64,000 bases of DNA from NCBI GenBank assembly GCA_039545315.1, contig BCIM01000007.1, positions 522,745-586,744 of the forward strand, in the 5' to 3' direction. The notes below the pieces were generated by a model. The model was not told the origin of the DNA, did no database searches, and was given only the letters and a program-made list of their open reading frames with translations. Source of the stretch: Kondoa malvinella (lineage: Eukaryota; Basidiomycota; Agaricostilbomycetes; Agaricostilbales; Kondoaceae). The translations under genes were made by a program, and so were the position numbers. Each line of letters starts with the position of its first letter. Within the stretch, counting starts at the first letter, position 1. Positions 21,509 to 32,726 of this stretch are shown in pieces.

Positions 21509-22962
21509 CTACTCCGAGTCCGACAGCAGAATGACCTGTAGGCCGGTCAGAGCTGTCCTTGTTTGAATGTCTGAACGACTGACCTCCTTGCTCTTTGAAA
21601 CGGACTGGCTCGACGGCTTTTCTTTCTTGACTTCTCCCTCTGCTTTGGCTTCCACTTTAGGACGTTTATTCCGCAAACGGTCCAATTCGTCTTCTAGCTC
21701 TCCGATACGTCTGACCCGCCGGATCTCTTCTTCTAGCTCTCGTATACGTTTCTAAAGCGAGATCTTAGCTGATACCAATTCAGAAATGAGGACATACTTG
21801 GCTGTCAGTTGGAGGAGGAGCAGGAGAATCTTGCTTGATAATGCGAGAGGGACCAGCCTGAGGTGGTGAGTTGCTAGGTGGTGTCGAGCGCGAGAAAGGA
21901 GGTTGCGACGCTGAAGGAGGCCGTTCGTTGATCTGAGATGGACCAGCTTCAGGTTCGATAGGCGCTTCTTCCCGTGGAGGTGTACTGGGCGCCTTGTGAC
22001 CGTGCAGCTCAAGGAAGTCTACGACGGTATCATGAGCTACTGAGGCCTGTAATGCGAAAGCCTTACTCTTGTCACGGTAATGAAACGTGTACGTGCTGTT
22101 TCACACGTCAGAAATGTTGCTGCTGAAGAACAGAAGCTCGTCTTACCACCAGGGAGATTGGCCACGTTTATCTGTGTAATCCAGCTTGTATGACCTGCTG
22201 GCTTTTGTCTGCTCAATCTCTCCGAAACCGGCGCTGGTTTGCTGCTGTTAGCGTTGCCAGGCAGTAATACTGGCTTTAAGCTTACGTTTGCAGCAATTGT
22301 GCTTTCTTCAGTTGTTCGTGATAGGTCCGCTGAGGCGGGTCTGCATAGATACGCGCGGCTGGTTTGGTTACGCCCTGCAAAGACCGAGTCACAGAATGCC
22401 TGACATGACGATCAAGCCACTTGCAATTGCGACCGCTCGACGAAATTCCAGTGTGACTGCAAGAACAGTATCAATCTCAGCCCTTGGAAGGCATAGAGGC
22501 CGTACTGGTTCCGAGGCCCTTGATCACAGCTTCTGTACTGCACGCGAGGTTCTCATCGTCGGTTAATGCAATTCTATATCACTGTCAAGCTGTGTCTCTG
22601 TATTACCAATGAAGACTGACTTGGTGAAGAGAAATGGCCTGAGGCGATCGCTTGCGGTGTTCCGACCCCGACAGTGTCTATTGGTACCTAGACTTCCGTT
22701 GTGCAACCTATTCTGCACAGCAAGGCTCAGCTCAGCGATGACTTTGATTTTGTACACCTACCTGCTCTTCTCCGTCAATGAAAAGGGTCATATGCATCTC
22801 TTGTTCATCTGTACGGAGGCCAATGGCGAATTTGAGGCCCACCACTGATTCAATAAAGCACTTCGCATTCTTGCTATCAGGCGTTTGTACGGCGTACTCT
22901 TCAGCTCGGAGCCCGCCAACTTCCACCCAAGCAGAAGTACCAGTTCCAGGTAGCGAAGGCAT
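21509..22962 (-). CDS. DUF7918-like protein with C-terminal coiled coil
   Basis: Resembles a basidiomycete family of unknown function (DUF7918). The N-terminal exon MPSLPGTGTSAWVEVGGL continues with AEEYAVQTPDSKNAKCF, then a beta-rich domain in several exons (FIDGEEQ, a GxIEQTKASRSYKLDY segment near 22200, WW and HYRDK near 22080-22140). The C-terminal part is Pro/Ser-rich, then a coiled coil with Arg/Glu repeats (RIRELEEEIRRVRRIGELED, 21690-21755), a Lys-rich patch, and a last mini-exon VILLSDSE ending at 21509, resembling a SUMO-interaction motif (hydrophobic core followed by acidic residues). Intron 21561-21512 region uses GTCAGT. Start at 22962 chosen as the ATG directly before the conserved PxLPG segment. 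Confidence 0.7.
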
Positions 22963-23324
22963 TGCTATGGACCGCGGATTGATGGATAGATAGATGAATA
23001 CAGGAGAGGTCACGAGGAATCGAGGTCGCTTCGCAGAGTCAGAGTAGCAGACCGCTTTTTGAAGTCTCGCATCAACGTCGTTGTCGAACGTCGAAGGGTA
23101 AACAAGCATCACCTCATTATTTGACAGGGACCAGCAAGCAGCCTCTGCTGCTCTATATCTCCCTCTGCTCTCTTTCAGACCTTCTCCAGTGAATTCTCAT
23201 CTGTTGGTGTTTACGTCATGCTCGAGAATTCCGTCGGCTTCTTTTGCTCGGAGCGGTATCAGTTCTATAAAAGCGCTGGGCTGTTCCCTCTTCCCCTTGC
23301 ACCTACTCTCTTCTCTCCTATAAG
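22963..23324. other. bidirectional promoter region
   Basis: Separates the divergent DUF7918-like (minus) and DUF7330-like (plus) genes. Holds the TATA element given separately; pyrimidine-rich tracts (CTCTCTCTCC types) fill the last 100 bases before the plus-strand ATG. Confidence 0.5.
23266..23272 (+). promoter_or_regulatory. TATA box
   Basis: TATAAAA at 23266, 53 bases upstream of the ATG at 23325, followed by a pyrimidine-rich stretch typical of a fungal core promoter. Confidence 0.6.
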
Positions 23325-24250
23325 ATGTGCTGCAGCCAAAGACGTCGTCAAGCCCAAATGTTTCAAGCTATCTCTTCACAGGCTGCTAAGCCTCTCGTGC
23401 GAGCTATCTCAGCTGCTACGGATGTGACACCTCCTCCATACATAGAGGAAGATCCAGCAGCTACTGTTCCGCCTGCTGCTTTGAGGAAGGTCGGACCCGC
23501 TTTCGAGGTCGCAAATGTCTCCGAGTGAGCATTACCCTCAGCTTCTGGCTTAGTCTTATCTCCCTTCTTTCTCCAGTCATAAGCCAATCAATGCTCTACA
23601 GAAGTCATCAGAACTGATACCAGCTCGAGCTGGGCTCAGGTAAGCCACTTTACTTGCCTTGTTTGACCTGACTTACACCTCTCAGGGTCAGATCATGGAA
23701 TCAACCCATCGATGCTTCCTACAAAGTCGACATGTCTTCTCAATCTTGCCGCTCAGACGTCCTTCTTCGCTCTCGCAACCACGCAATCAATAGCACGCTT
23801 TACCTCGAAGGTCATTCAGGCGAGGCGGATATCCGAGTCAGGACTAAAGACGCACCCATTAATCTTGCTGTCGTATGTCTGCCCCTCTGCTTGCTTAATC
23901 TGAGACTGAAGTTTCATGCAGGTCGCTGGCAACCTGTCTCCCCACATTGAATGCCGCACCAAAAATGCACCTATTTCTCTTCAGCTAGACCACAGCTTTC
24001 ATGGTGCAAGTCCTTGTTATCTCTATCTGCCACTTGACTGATCTTCAGATAGATACTCGAGCTGCGAACGAAACAAGCCGAAATTTCTCTTTCGCCTTTA
24101 CTGGCTCAACGTGCTGTCCAAGTGCGCAATCGCAATTGCTGCAAGGAGAAGAAGTGGACTACTTATCAAGTCGGCGGTCCAGGTGGCCGAGACTCGGCGT
24201 GGATCAAGACGAAGCATGGGACGATCGGTGTTGGTCTGCTGGCTGAATGA
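23325..24250 (+). CDS. DUF7330-like beta-structured protein
   Basis: Five exons. The N-terminus MCCSQRRRQAQMFQAISS may be lipidated (two Cys) and is followed by a PPPY segment (PPPYIEEDP) that could bind WW domains. The body has repeated short strands: VLLRSRNHAINSTLYLEGH, GEADIRVRTKDAPINL, SPHIECRTKNAPISLQL, ILELRTKQAEISL. Such repeats of the form R-T-x-x-A-x-I-x-L are typical of fungal DUF7330-type beta-sheet proteins of unknown role. The C-terminus reads CCKEKKWTTYQVGGPGG and ends GTIGVGLLAE at 24250. The intron 24006-24052 must use a GC donor (GCAAGT) to keep the frame. Start is the first ATG after the TATA box. Confidence 0.65.
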
Positions 24251-24413
24251 ACTGTCCAATATGATGTAAAGAGAATATTGACTTGTGCATTGATGAGTAT
24301 AGGCTGTATCTCGAACGGCCGTATGTCGCTGACTCTTCACTCTTTGTCTCGCTCGCGAATAAAGGTCTCGCTCAAACCAGCACTGGAACGTTTCTGCGCT
24401 CAATTCTGTCAAG

Positions 24414-25384
24414 ATGCCTAACATCCCACAGCCCACGCCTACTGCTCCCTTGCCCAAACGAAGCATCATCGATTTCGCTTCACCTTTAGCCAAACTGCTG
24501 CCTGAAGCGGATTCTGGTCCAAGCATTTTCAAACGCCTAATTCCCGAGCCCGAAGAGCTACTCGCGCAATACGTAGATACAATAGATGCCTTACTATACC
24601 CAGAGTCGTGCTTCCCACGGCGCTTTGAACAGCGAAAAATCCTCTGTTTGCTTGACGAATTCGATGTCCGTCTCTACGCTGCTCGTGAAGCGGTGCCTTA
24701 TGCTCGAATAGGGCCTTGCGTATACCACAAACAAGGCCAATCATGCTGTCATTCGATTGGACCATGAATACGTCAAACATGTGCACGATAGCAAGAATGG
24801 AAATGCTCAAGCTGTTCGAGATGAAATTTGCGGTGTACTGCTACATGAGCATGTGCACGCCCTACAGCACGATGCGCCAAAGTCGAACGATGATACCAAA
24901 GGCGGTTTGATTGAGGGCATAGCGGATTATTGCAGATTACAGGCTGGTCTAGGTAAGCTAGCTTTCGTTCTCATAGCTGTTTCTGATGGCCTTTATAGGC
25001 GCCGTGCATTGGAATGAGCAAGAAGCTGGTGATCATTGGCATTCCGGATACGAGTGAGTTCGTTTTTCGTCCAATTGATTGTGTCTGATCGGTATTCGGA
25101 GCAGAAAGACGGCTTTCTTCCTACGTTGGATAGCACAAACACACGATGAGCTCTTTGTTCCGCGTCTGAACAGGGCAATGCAGCATCAATACACCGAAGT
25201 TATCTTTGAAGAGCTCACTGGCAAGAAGGTCGATCAACTATGGAAAGAGTACAGAGCTCAGCTAGATGGGAAACGGGATACTGCGCCGCCTGCTGTACCT
25301 ACACATGGTCCTTCGAAGAGGGATAGGCTGAGGGAGAAGTTGGGCGGTAGCAAAGGATTCGCAGAGGAAGCCGCAAGGATCTGA
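24414..25384 (+). CDS. basic-secretory-protein (BSP) family metallopeptidase-like protein
   Basis: Member of the plant basic secretory protein/DUF4157-like family, putative zinc peptidases. The motif LLHEHVHALQHD contains HExxH, and GGLIEGIADYCRLQAG is the family-specific downstream Glu/Asp segment. Upstream, FDGLAYTTNKANHAVIRL and LDHEYVKHVHD are also conserved. No signal peptide is present, so unlike plant BSPs it appears intracellular. Exon 1 (MPNIPQPTPTAPL to LLDEFD) joins across a 45-nt intron (about 24669-24713) at GLAYTT. Later introns at about 24952-24997 and 25053-25104. The C-terminus is Lys/Arg-rich (SKRDRLREKLGGSKGF). Confidence 0.8.
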
Positions 25385-25615
25385 GGAGCAGGCGAACTGC
25401 AGATACAGATGGAGAGGCGCTGTCTGCCATAGAGCTCTGACAGTCGTTTGAATGTTTTCGTCAATTTCTGCTCTCCCTGACTGTCCTGTACCATGACCTC
25501 AAGCAGGCAAAGAGATGATACCATGCACGTAACAGAGCAGGCGTGATACCTGAGCTTCAGTATACCACTGTGCAAAGCTTGAATCGAGCTGTGATACCAT
25601 TTTCAAAGAAATCCA

Positions 25616-27149
25616 ATGGCCTCCTGCGAAGACGCTCTTCAGCGCATTCAAGACATTCATGCTTTCCTTTCTCAAGATCTCTGCGCTACTCTAGTGTGTT
25701 GCACAACGAACAGCTTCTTCTCCAGCCAAAATGAAGCATGTTTGACTATCACGCAAGAGTCTGGCTCGTTCTGGTCTTCTGTGCCTTTAGAATGGCAGGA
25801 CTGGATACTGGATCAAAATGCTCTTGATGAGAACGGAAGAGACGGGCTATTGAAGCGTCTAGCTAGGGGTGCTCATGATGTGCGCTATTCGTCAAAGGCA
25901 ATGTGCCCAGTCTGATCAATACAGTCCTCCATGCCAGAGAGTTTGCAGACTTATCTATCTACATGCGCTGCTCTCACTTTACCAAGAGACCAATCGCATA
26001 TGGCCATGTATACCTCAAAGCCTACGCAAGGACAAGTTTACGTACCAATTTCACAGCGATTGAAGCAATTGCCAAGAGGACAGAATCCGAAAAAAGCTGG
26101 AGAAGTACAAGATCTAGTCAATCATATCCCTCTGCTCTTTGCGTCTGCTCCTACGTATGCGCTGGACATCGGTTCTGGTCGAGTGAGCTTCAAACATTCC
26201 CTATCTCCTCTGTCTAATATCTATGCCCAGGCTCATCTTTCGCATACTCTCGCTTCTCCACCTCTTTCCATGAAAGTAACAGCTATCGACTCTTCTGAAG
26301 TATCGCTAGCCGGTGCCAACAAGTTACGAGCGGGGTTTCAAGCTGAAGATATAGAGCATCGCTGCGTGAACTTAGATGAAGCTTCTATCGCTTCTTTACT
26401 CGCACAATGGCCAGACGCCTCGACCTTCCATAGCTCTTCTCTGGTATTGACCCTACATGGTTGCGGCGATCTCACCACCAATCTATTGAAGGCTTGGGTC
26501 TCTACACAACAGAATCAACATGCACTATTAGCTGTTGGATGCTGCTACAACATGATGGATACCAAGAACAACGGTCTGACATTCGACTCTCGCAAATCAA
26601 CGCTTTTCGAATTTACCGCTCGACACCTGAATTTAGCAACACAAGTACCATCAGCATGGAATCGATCTGACGACACGTGGAGCGAAACAAGTCTATCTAT
26701 GCTCAAGCTGTTCTATCGTGCTCGGTTCGAAGCGGAATTGGCTATTTCTCATCCGGATCAAAAGACTCTGCGGATCAAGAGACTGAAAGATAAGGCATAC
26801 TCGTCGTACGGAGTCTACAGGGAGATGGCAGCGGCAAGGCTGGGGTTGAAGTTGCCTCCTTCTTTGCCTTTGCGTGTGCATGGTTTTCAAGGCAGTCAGA
26901 AAGAAGTTGAGCGATTGATGCTCTTTCGCCTGTATGTGTTCGTACCTAGTTCCTGGAATCCAAGCTAAAAGCTGGTCCAGATCAATCATCTGGGCTATCC
27001 GCGCCCTGCTTGGACCATTGATAGAAGCTCAAATCGTTTTGGAACGCTTCGTCTACCTCAGCGAGAATGTTAAACCAGGATGGACAGTCAAGCTTATTCC
27101 TGTGCTGCAATCCCTTCGATGCTTTGCTTTGACGGTCAGCCAAGACTGA
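25616..27149 (+). CDS. METTL25/RRNAD1-type methyltransferase-like protein
   Basis: S-adenosylmethionine-fold protein of the METTL25/RRNAD1 family. QNPKKAGEVQDLV and ALDIGSGRAHLSHTLA form the SAM-binding motif I (the intron at about 26180-26230 sits inside it). TLHGCGDLTTNLLKAW and AVGCCYNMM match the family's conserved CGDL and GCCYH-like boxes, and SIIWAIRALLGPLIEA near the end matches the usual C-terminal segment. An intron (about 26931-26987) must be removed to reach this last exon, which stops at 27149. The first intron (about 25868-25928) joins LKRLAR to ESLQTYLSTC. Human METTL25B is linked to ribosomal or tRNA methylation; the substrate here is unknown. Confidence 0.8.
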
Positions 27150-27328
27150 TGCCTCGCCTTTGGAACGATAGAAGCGCTTTGACCTGCTCTCGTTGTTTGT
27201 TTCGAAAATACGCTTTTTGCTTTCTATCTCTCTCGACCGACTGCTTCTCTGTCTCTATTTACGAAGGTCAAAGATGTCAGTGACATGGTCGTCTGCTCGA
27301 TAAGAGCTGATCGCCTTTAGACTGGCAG

Positions 27329-27902
27329 ATGACAGCCAAGAAATCAGACAAGAAGAAACGCATGCGCTGGCCCTTTCACCGCAAACCAATCTTTCATTTC
27401 TCCGAAGAAGAGCGAACGGAACTCACCTATAAATCAGATCACCCAATAAAACTCGGCCATCTAACTTTCGTCAAGTCAGTCGCCTATCACTTTGGCCCAG
27501 GAGGCTTCAGATGATAGTTATTTGACAGTGTCGAATGCGCCTTCAACGCAGCTCAATTCCTCGATCCTTTACATAGAGAAGTGATCCGGCGTTCAGGGTT
27601 GAAATCAACAGAAACAGCTCGGACGCTCAAGAACCACCGAAGAGCCGATTGGATAGATGGGAACGTGTCGGTATATGTCATGAGGGCTCTGAATGAGATC
27701 AAGGTGCTTCAACATTCTGACGTATCTGCTCGACTGCAAACGACGGGGAAAGGAAAGCTGGTCTATGATGGTGCAGGTCAGGCTGCCTGCAGAATGCGCT
27801 TTTCGCGCTCATTTCTCACGTTGTCTGACAGATCTATTCTGGGCTGCGAGGGATGAGCAAGTGCCGGGCAAAAATGAGCTAGGGCATGTTTGGGTGAGCT
27901 GA
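27329..27902 (+). CDS. NADAR-domain (YbiA-like) protein
   Basis: NADAR proteins cleave ADP-ribose or NAD-linked and riboflavin-related N-glycosidic bonds. Here exon 1 (MTAKKSDKKKRMRWPFHRKP) leads into IFHFSEEERTELTY, then after a 56-nt intron VECAFNAAQFLD (the usual VEHAYQAAKF position), LKNHRRADWIDGNVSVYVMR (the R-x-DW...M box) and, after a second intron (about 27776-27830), FWAARDEQVPGKNELGHVW (the WG-GKNxLG box). About 150 residues, typical size. The C-terminus is uncertain: reading on gives a stop at 27902, while a 38-nt intron at GTGAGC would add about 18 residues. Start 27329 is the first ATG in frame. Confidence 0.75.
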
Positions 27903-28203
27903 GATGTCTGCTGTGTGGCCAGTCCATTTAGATACATCTCCGGTTCACAGGAGCGAATACGCGATCGGACAAATACTGACGAGAGCACAAGAGGCATGCT
28001 CATTCTCATGGTACGCTTTCTCTACGAGTCGTACTATACTGCTCACTCAAGCCACAGGAGACGCTGTTCTCGGATCGAATGTAGTGTTGAAGTCGTCAGG
28101 GTCACGGGAAGTAGAGGATGGAAGTTGCCGCATGCTATGGCATTCAATCACGCCCACCAAAGTATTGCAATATCACGATAAATCCCATGCACTGCTCTTA
28201 CGC
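27903..28203. other. convergent intergenic spacer
   Basis: Between the 3' ends of two converging genes. Overlapping short open frames (27915-28181) show no family. Some of it may be the last exon or 3' leader of the NADAR gene. Confidence 0.45.
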
Positions 28204-29036
28204 CTATTCCGTATCTACTGCCTCCTCTTGCTCCTTTGTCATGTTGCCTGTGCTCTTGGGCAAATCCTGACTTGTCGCACTACCCATCCCACCAGTAAAG
28301 CTCGGTCTGCCATTACCCTGATCTACAGATTCCCTTCTACCTGCTGTAGGTGCTGGACCATTCTTGAAGCTCGTACCACCGCCTACACTAGTCCTTCGCA
28401 TATGACCAGATTGACCTGCCGAGCTTGAAAGACGACGGTTGTGACCGTTTTGGGAATTGGATAAAGGTTGTTGAGAGATTGAACGTGAGCGTGGTCGGTT
28501 AGCGATTGATGCAAGAATCGAATCGGATTCTGGACCTGTGTAGGGAAGGAGTTTGGCTGCTGGTTGAGCTGGGTTGTCTAATGAGCCTGCGAGGGAGGTA
28601 GGCATGTTTGATAGAGTAGCTAGGAAAGCTTTCTTGGCTGTTTTACGATACGTCAGTACTAGTCCACAGAGATAGACGAGGGAAGCATACCGACTAGAGC
28701 ATCTTGAAAGACAATGTATGCAGACCTATCATCAATCCATTTGACTCTAAATCCTCCAGCCATGTCCTCCCATTCAGAAAAGACTTGTAGAATATCGCGC
28801 GTCTTTAATTCGGGCGCGAAACCGCTCAATAGCAGGATCCTGGTCGAACAAATGGGTCGTGAGAAGATAGGCTGCGGTTGCTGTTGAATTGGAATGCCAT
28901 TGAAGCCGCCTCCAAAAGAGCCAAAGCCGTTCAAAGAAGGTTGTTGCGAGTGCATAGAAGTAGCAGTGCCGTAAATGTTGCCCGCTGGTGCGCTGACGGG
29001 GTGCTGAGATTGTGACGAAGGGATTGAAAAGGACAT
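28204..29036 (-). CDS. RRM-like RNA-binding protein
   Basis: Two exons. The N-terminal 60 residues are Ser/Gln/Gly-rich (GFGSFGGGFNGIPIQQQ). An RRM-like fold follows: STRILLLSGFAPELKTRDIL, then SEWEDMAGGFRVKWIDDRSA and YIVFQDALVAKKAF, the last part across a GTATGC intron (about 28636-28689). It resembles the R3HCC1L-type RRM-like domain, in which strands lack the RNP aromatic residues. The C-terminal 120 residues are disordered (Ser/Arg/Gly-rich, RRLSSSAGQSGHMRRTS) with phosphorylation-type motifs. Start at 29036, first ATG, with a well-formed leader upstream. Confidence 0.68.
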
Positions 29037-29420
29037 TTCTGTATTGTAATGAAAGCCGTAGAGGCGTGTGTTTAGGTGCAGAGTAGTGCTGTCTTAAGGG
29101 GTAGGGCGAGAGAGAAAGAGAGCGTAAGTGTCGTTTGGTCGTCGCTTGGCGGGTCACTTATTACGTGTCGATAGTCTCGTCTCTCTTTCTACTGATCTAC
29201 TGAGGCAACCATACACTGGCAGCCAGTCGGAGATCGAGCCACAATGGCGAGAACAAAAGAAAGTGAGACAAGCATGCGCACACTGCATTGCATGCAAGCT
29301 CCATCTCGATAATAATGATAGCGCATAGATTGTCCGTGATCATAGCGCGACTACCGGAGTCGTTGTTTCCGTCTGTGATAATGCTGTCCATCTACGTGCG
29401 GTCTTCCAACATATGGATCT

Positions 29421-30860
29421 TTAGCGCTCTCCCTGTTTTCGAACAATGAGCACACTATACGAGTTGATCAATGGGACGTACGGGAAAGTCAAAGGCGGCA
29501 CTGTCTTTCCTTCTTCCCTCCAAATCCTTTCCAACGTAGAATCTTGTAAGATCCCACGCCATTTCGATCCTACACCAGGTTGAATCGAACTTGGCGAGTC
29601 TTTAGATTGGATAATCAGAGGTGGATCAAGTGAATAAGGACTGAGAGCTCCAGTCTTGATGAAAGTGGGTATAGCGGTATCGACTGGTGCTTGATATGCT
29701 GAATAGGGTTCTGTCATGAGTTCTAGAATGCGGGTATAGCCTATTCGAGAGAGTGCATAGGCGTGTAGACAGCGTGGGCCGAAAGAGTGGAAAAGTGAGG
29801 GATGTAGGCCGGTTGGGTCTGTGAGACCAAAGCAAGACACAATATCAGCACAAGGCCGACATCTCCGCGAAGGACTCACGGGTAGATTCTTTGCCCCAGC
29901 AGTGCCCTAGAAAAGCCATCTCCCCTTGATGCAAATTTCAGGCAACTATAGCAGATGCAGAGCGCAAAACTCACAAGCCTCGGGCATTTTCCTGTAAATG
30001 GCACTCCACAGCCTCTCGACATCCCACTCAATGTCAACATCATCCTCCAGCACCAGACCACTCTCATCTCCATTCGCGCGCATCGTCCGGATCGCTTTCA
30101 TGTGCGAAAACCAAGTAGACAAAACAGCCGTGTTCATCTGCCTGCTCGGAAGCTTTTCTAATGGATCCCAAAGCTTCTTCGTTACATTGAAAGTAGGATT
30201 ATTGGGTAGCAATCGACCTCCACCACTTTCGCTACCAGATTCTTCATGTCCGGCATCTTTGACAGCAGCCAACATGTATTCGACCCAATCCAATCCACCG
30301 AACTGGTCCTCTTTCGCTGAAGGTAGATAAAGCATCGTCTTGCCCCTTTGACCAGGTCGAGCTAACCAAATTGAATCTATACTCATCCCTCCAACATCCT
30401 TCTCGTTCAAACCCAAAGCAGCAGCGAGAAAAGGACGCTTCTTTTCCCTCATTCGATAAACTTGTTCGCCTATCCACAAGATCATGGGAGAGTCTTTATT
30501 GAGTGCATCGACAAAAGTGATTTGTAGGCCGAGTGCAGAAGCGATGCTTTTCATTCTTTGGCGTCTGTCTGTTCTGTTTGGTAATGAGACGACGTAAATG
30601 TGGTTGAAAGTGAGCGTAGGCGAGTGCGCAGTGGAATAGAGCTCAAGGCGCTGGCGATAATTTTGTGCATGGCCTGCATGCGTGTGATTCGTTACCAAGG
30701 GGGAATGAGATGCTGCGAAAACAGATCCTGGAGTTGCTTGTGACAGGTGAGGTCTTGCAGGTGTTGCATACAGCGAATGCCCGATGAGCACAATGATCGT
30801 CAGGACCAAACAGAGGAGAATGTAATGATTTCGAGTTGTCGAGGGTATCTGAGGCGACAT
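29421..30860 (-). CDS. glycosyltransferase family 25 (type II membrane protein)
   Basis: GT25-family glycosyltransferase. The N-terminus has one transmembrane anchor (HYILLCLVLTIIVLIGHSLY), so the product is probably a Golgi/ER type II protein. HIYVVSLPNRTDRRQRM is the canonical GT25 start; the acidic metal motif is ESGLVLEDDVDIEWD (E-D-D plus D), and MKAIRTMRANGD precedes it. The C-terminal part follows two introns (about 29967-29920 and 29878-29826): FLGHCWGKEST, then GPRCLHAYALSR and PVDTAIPTFI, the latter corresponding to the family's D-x-x-I segment. Start at 30860 is the ATG just before the membrane segment. A long open frame (29946-31574) that appears to link it with the next gene is a read-through artefact. 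Confidence 0.82.
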
Positions 30861-31107
30861 GGCAGGGGTATCTTTGGGCAATGTTAGGGAGAAAAGAGAG
30901 ACTTGAGCATTGTTACAAAGGAAGCTAAAGGGGTCCGAGCGGAAAGATGAACGCATTGGCCTCTCCATAAATAGACAGTGTACAAAATAAATAGAACAAG
31001 GTGATGTTACACTGTACAGTTGTCCATTCACAGCTTTCCTGATAAACCCTTGCAGACCATAGACCAAGAGCGACAGGAGACGATCTATCCTTGATGGTGG
31101 AAGCGAA

Positions 31108-32185
31108 TCACAAGACTCGAACAGCAGGCATAAACTCTCTCTCAATCTTGCGCTGCACTTCAATAGCAATATGTTCATGACCAGCATTCGTCGGTTGATT
31201 CTATCAAGTCGCGTCAGATCAGTCCACCACATGCAAAGAAGAAAACGCACCTCCGAATAATATAACCTCAAATGAGCCATCTCACATGTCCCACTGCTCT
31301 GCAACACCAAGCCCTCGTTATTACATGGCACACTCAACAACCTTCCACTAGGAAAACCATAGTAAGAAGGGTTAGCCATAATGTTGCTATAGAGCGTATA
31401 AAGGTCGATAAAGACTGCTGATACTTGTTGGGAGCGAAGTGATCTGTTTATTCTGTTGGTGATGAGGCGCAGGTTTCTTCGAAGGTAGTAGGCGAAATAA
31501 TCAGCTGCTGTTTCTGAACTTAGGTCGGTCGATCCTTCCTCTTCTGGGTCAGCTGGTGCTAAAAAGCGACACATTAGATGAGAAGCAATGTGTAGGGAAG
31601 GACATACGAGGAGGAGCTACGACTAGAAAAGACTTTCCACCTATCTCGCCTAATTTCCTGATGCCCTGTTCGACTTGCGTCGCAACTTCACCAGCCGTGA
31701 TTGTGTCGTCTGAATAAAACTCGTTCAGACCGGTAGAAATGACAAAGAGTGAAGAAGAAGGAAGATCGCCATGTCTGTTTAAACTGATGTATTCGTCGAT
31801 TTGGTCTAGGGTCGATAAGCTGGTCGCCAGGATGCTTTCGTCATCCATATCGTCTAGTTGGCTGTCTGTTGTAGCTGTAAATCGACATTCATGTTGGCGA
31901 CTGTACAAGCGAAACTAGAACCGACTCACGACCGAATTGAGAGTAATCTATCAAGTCTAGTTGTAGCTGATCGCTGACTAGCTTAGGCCATGCTTGAGAC
32001 CCTCGGACGTCTTCCATTTCTGCTGATACTGCCAACACAGTCAGCATAGTCTTCTGCAATGAGGAAATGTATAGCTTACGCCGGTCTCCAAAGATGACTA
32101 TCTGCCTGAATGGTAGGCTTGATCTTGGGAAAGGAGCTGCGGATGTTGCATAAAGGAAGAGGGATAGAACAGCTAGCGAAATCAT
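31108..32185 (-). CDS. secreted SGNH-fold protein lacking catalytic residues
   Basis: A signal peptide (MISLAVLSLFLYATSAAP) starts a GDSL/SGNH-hydrolase-like protein. Blocks in order: IVIFGDR (block I, normally GDS), SQFGATT (block II glycine retained), STGLNEF (block III asparagine retained, usually G-x-ND), and, after the last intron (about 31203-31251), NQPTNAGHEHIA (block V, normally D-x-x-H-P-T). Thus the nucleophile Ser is Arg, the Asp is Ser and the His is Gln. The fold elements DQIDEYISL, SFLVVAPP, YLRRNLRLI and PSYYGFPS all look normal, so it is a plausible pseudoenzyme. Introns: about 32033-32087, 31879-31928, 31560-31612, 31203-31251. Stop at 31108. The enzyme family acts on acyl or acetyl esters, often on glycans or cell-wall polymers. 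Confidence 0.78.
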
Positions 32186-32726
32186 CGTGCTGAATAGGTG
32201 AAAGTAGCTTCAAGGTATAATAATTCGCGTCGCTGTAGAGATGAAAGCTAAGGGAACAGCGGGGCAAGAGTGAGAGTGTTGATATTGATCTGCCAACACC
32301 AAGAAGGGATCGGCGCTCATGCGCCTCGGCGTGCCAATTAGGCTCGCCTGTGGAGAACAACATTGGCCAAGACGCGGTCCTCTCGGGTGATCGAATCGCG
32401 TCTTTAAGTTATAATTTATAGAGCGGACAAGCAAAACAATGGTGGAAAGCCGTGGACTGCAAGCTCTGGCCCTTGCTCATGAAAATGTACAGGGGTCGGG
32501 AGATAGGAAAGAAATAGCATGGAGTGAAAGCCGACGCGAGGCTTCGACAGCTTTATGACAATAATGTGAAGCGCTGCAATTCGGATGAGACCCGCAGAAT
32601 GTGACGAGAAGCATACATGGCAATAGACAGACAGACAGGCGCACATACAGGCGACTCGCGGTCTGGGGACAAGGGCGTTTTGAGATTTCCGCTTTTTGGT
32701 CAATACGGTGACGCGGCAAGTCAAAG
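32186..32726. other. bidirectional promoter region
   Basis: Divergent spacer between the SGNH gene (minus) and CSN2 (plus). It contains several short overlapping open frames on the minus strand (32210-32790) with no family. I see no other feature. Confidence 0.5.

Noticed and set aside
29946..31574. 542-codon minus-strand frame joining SGNH and GT25 genes
   Set aside because: It runs through an intron and the spacer between two genes, each with its own start and stop; the join is an unspliced read-through.
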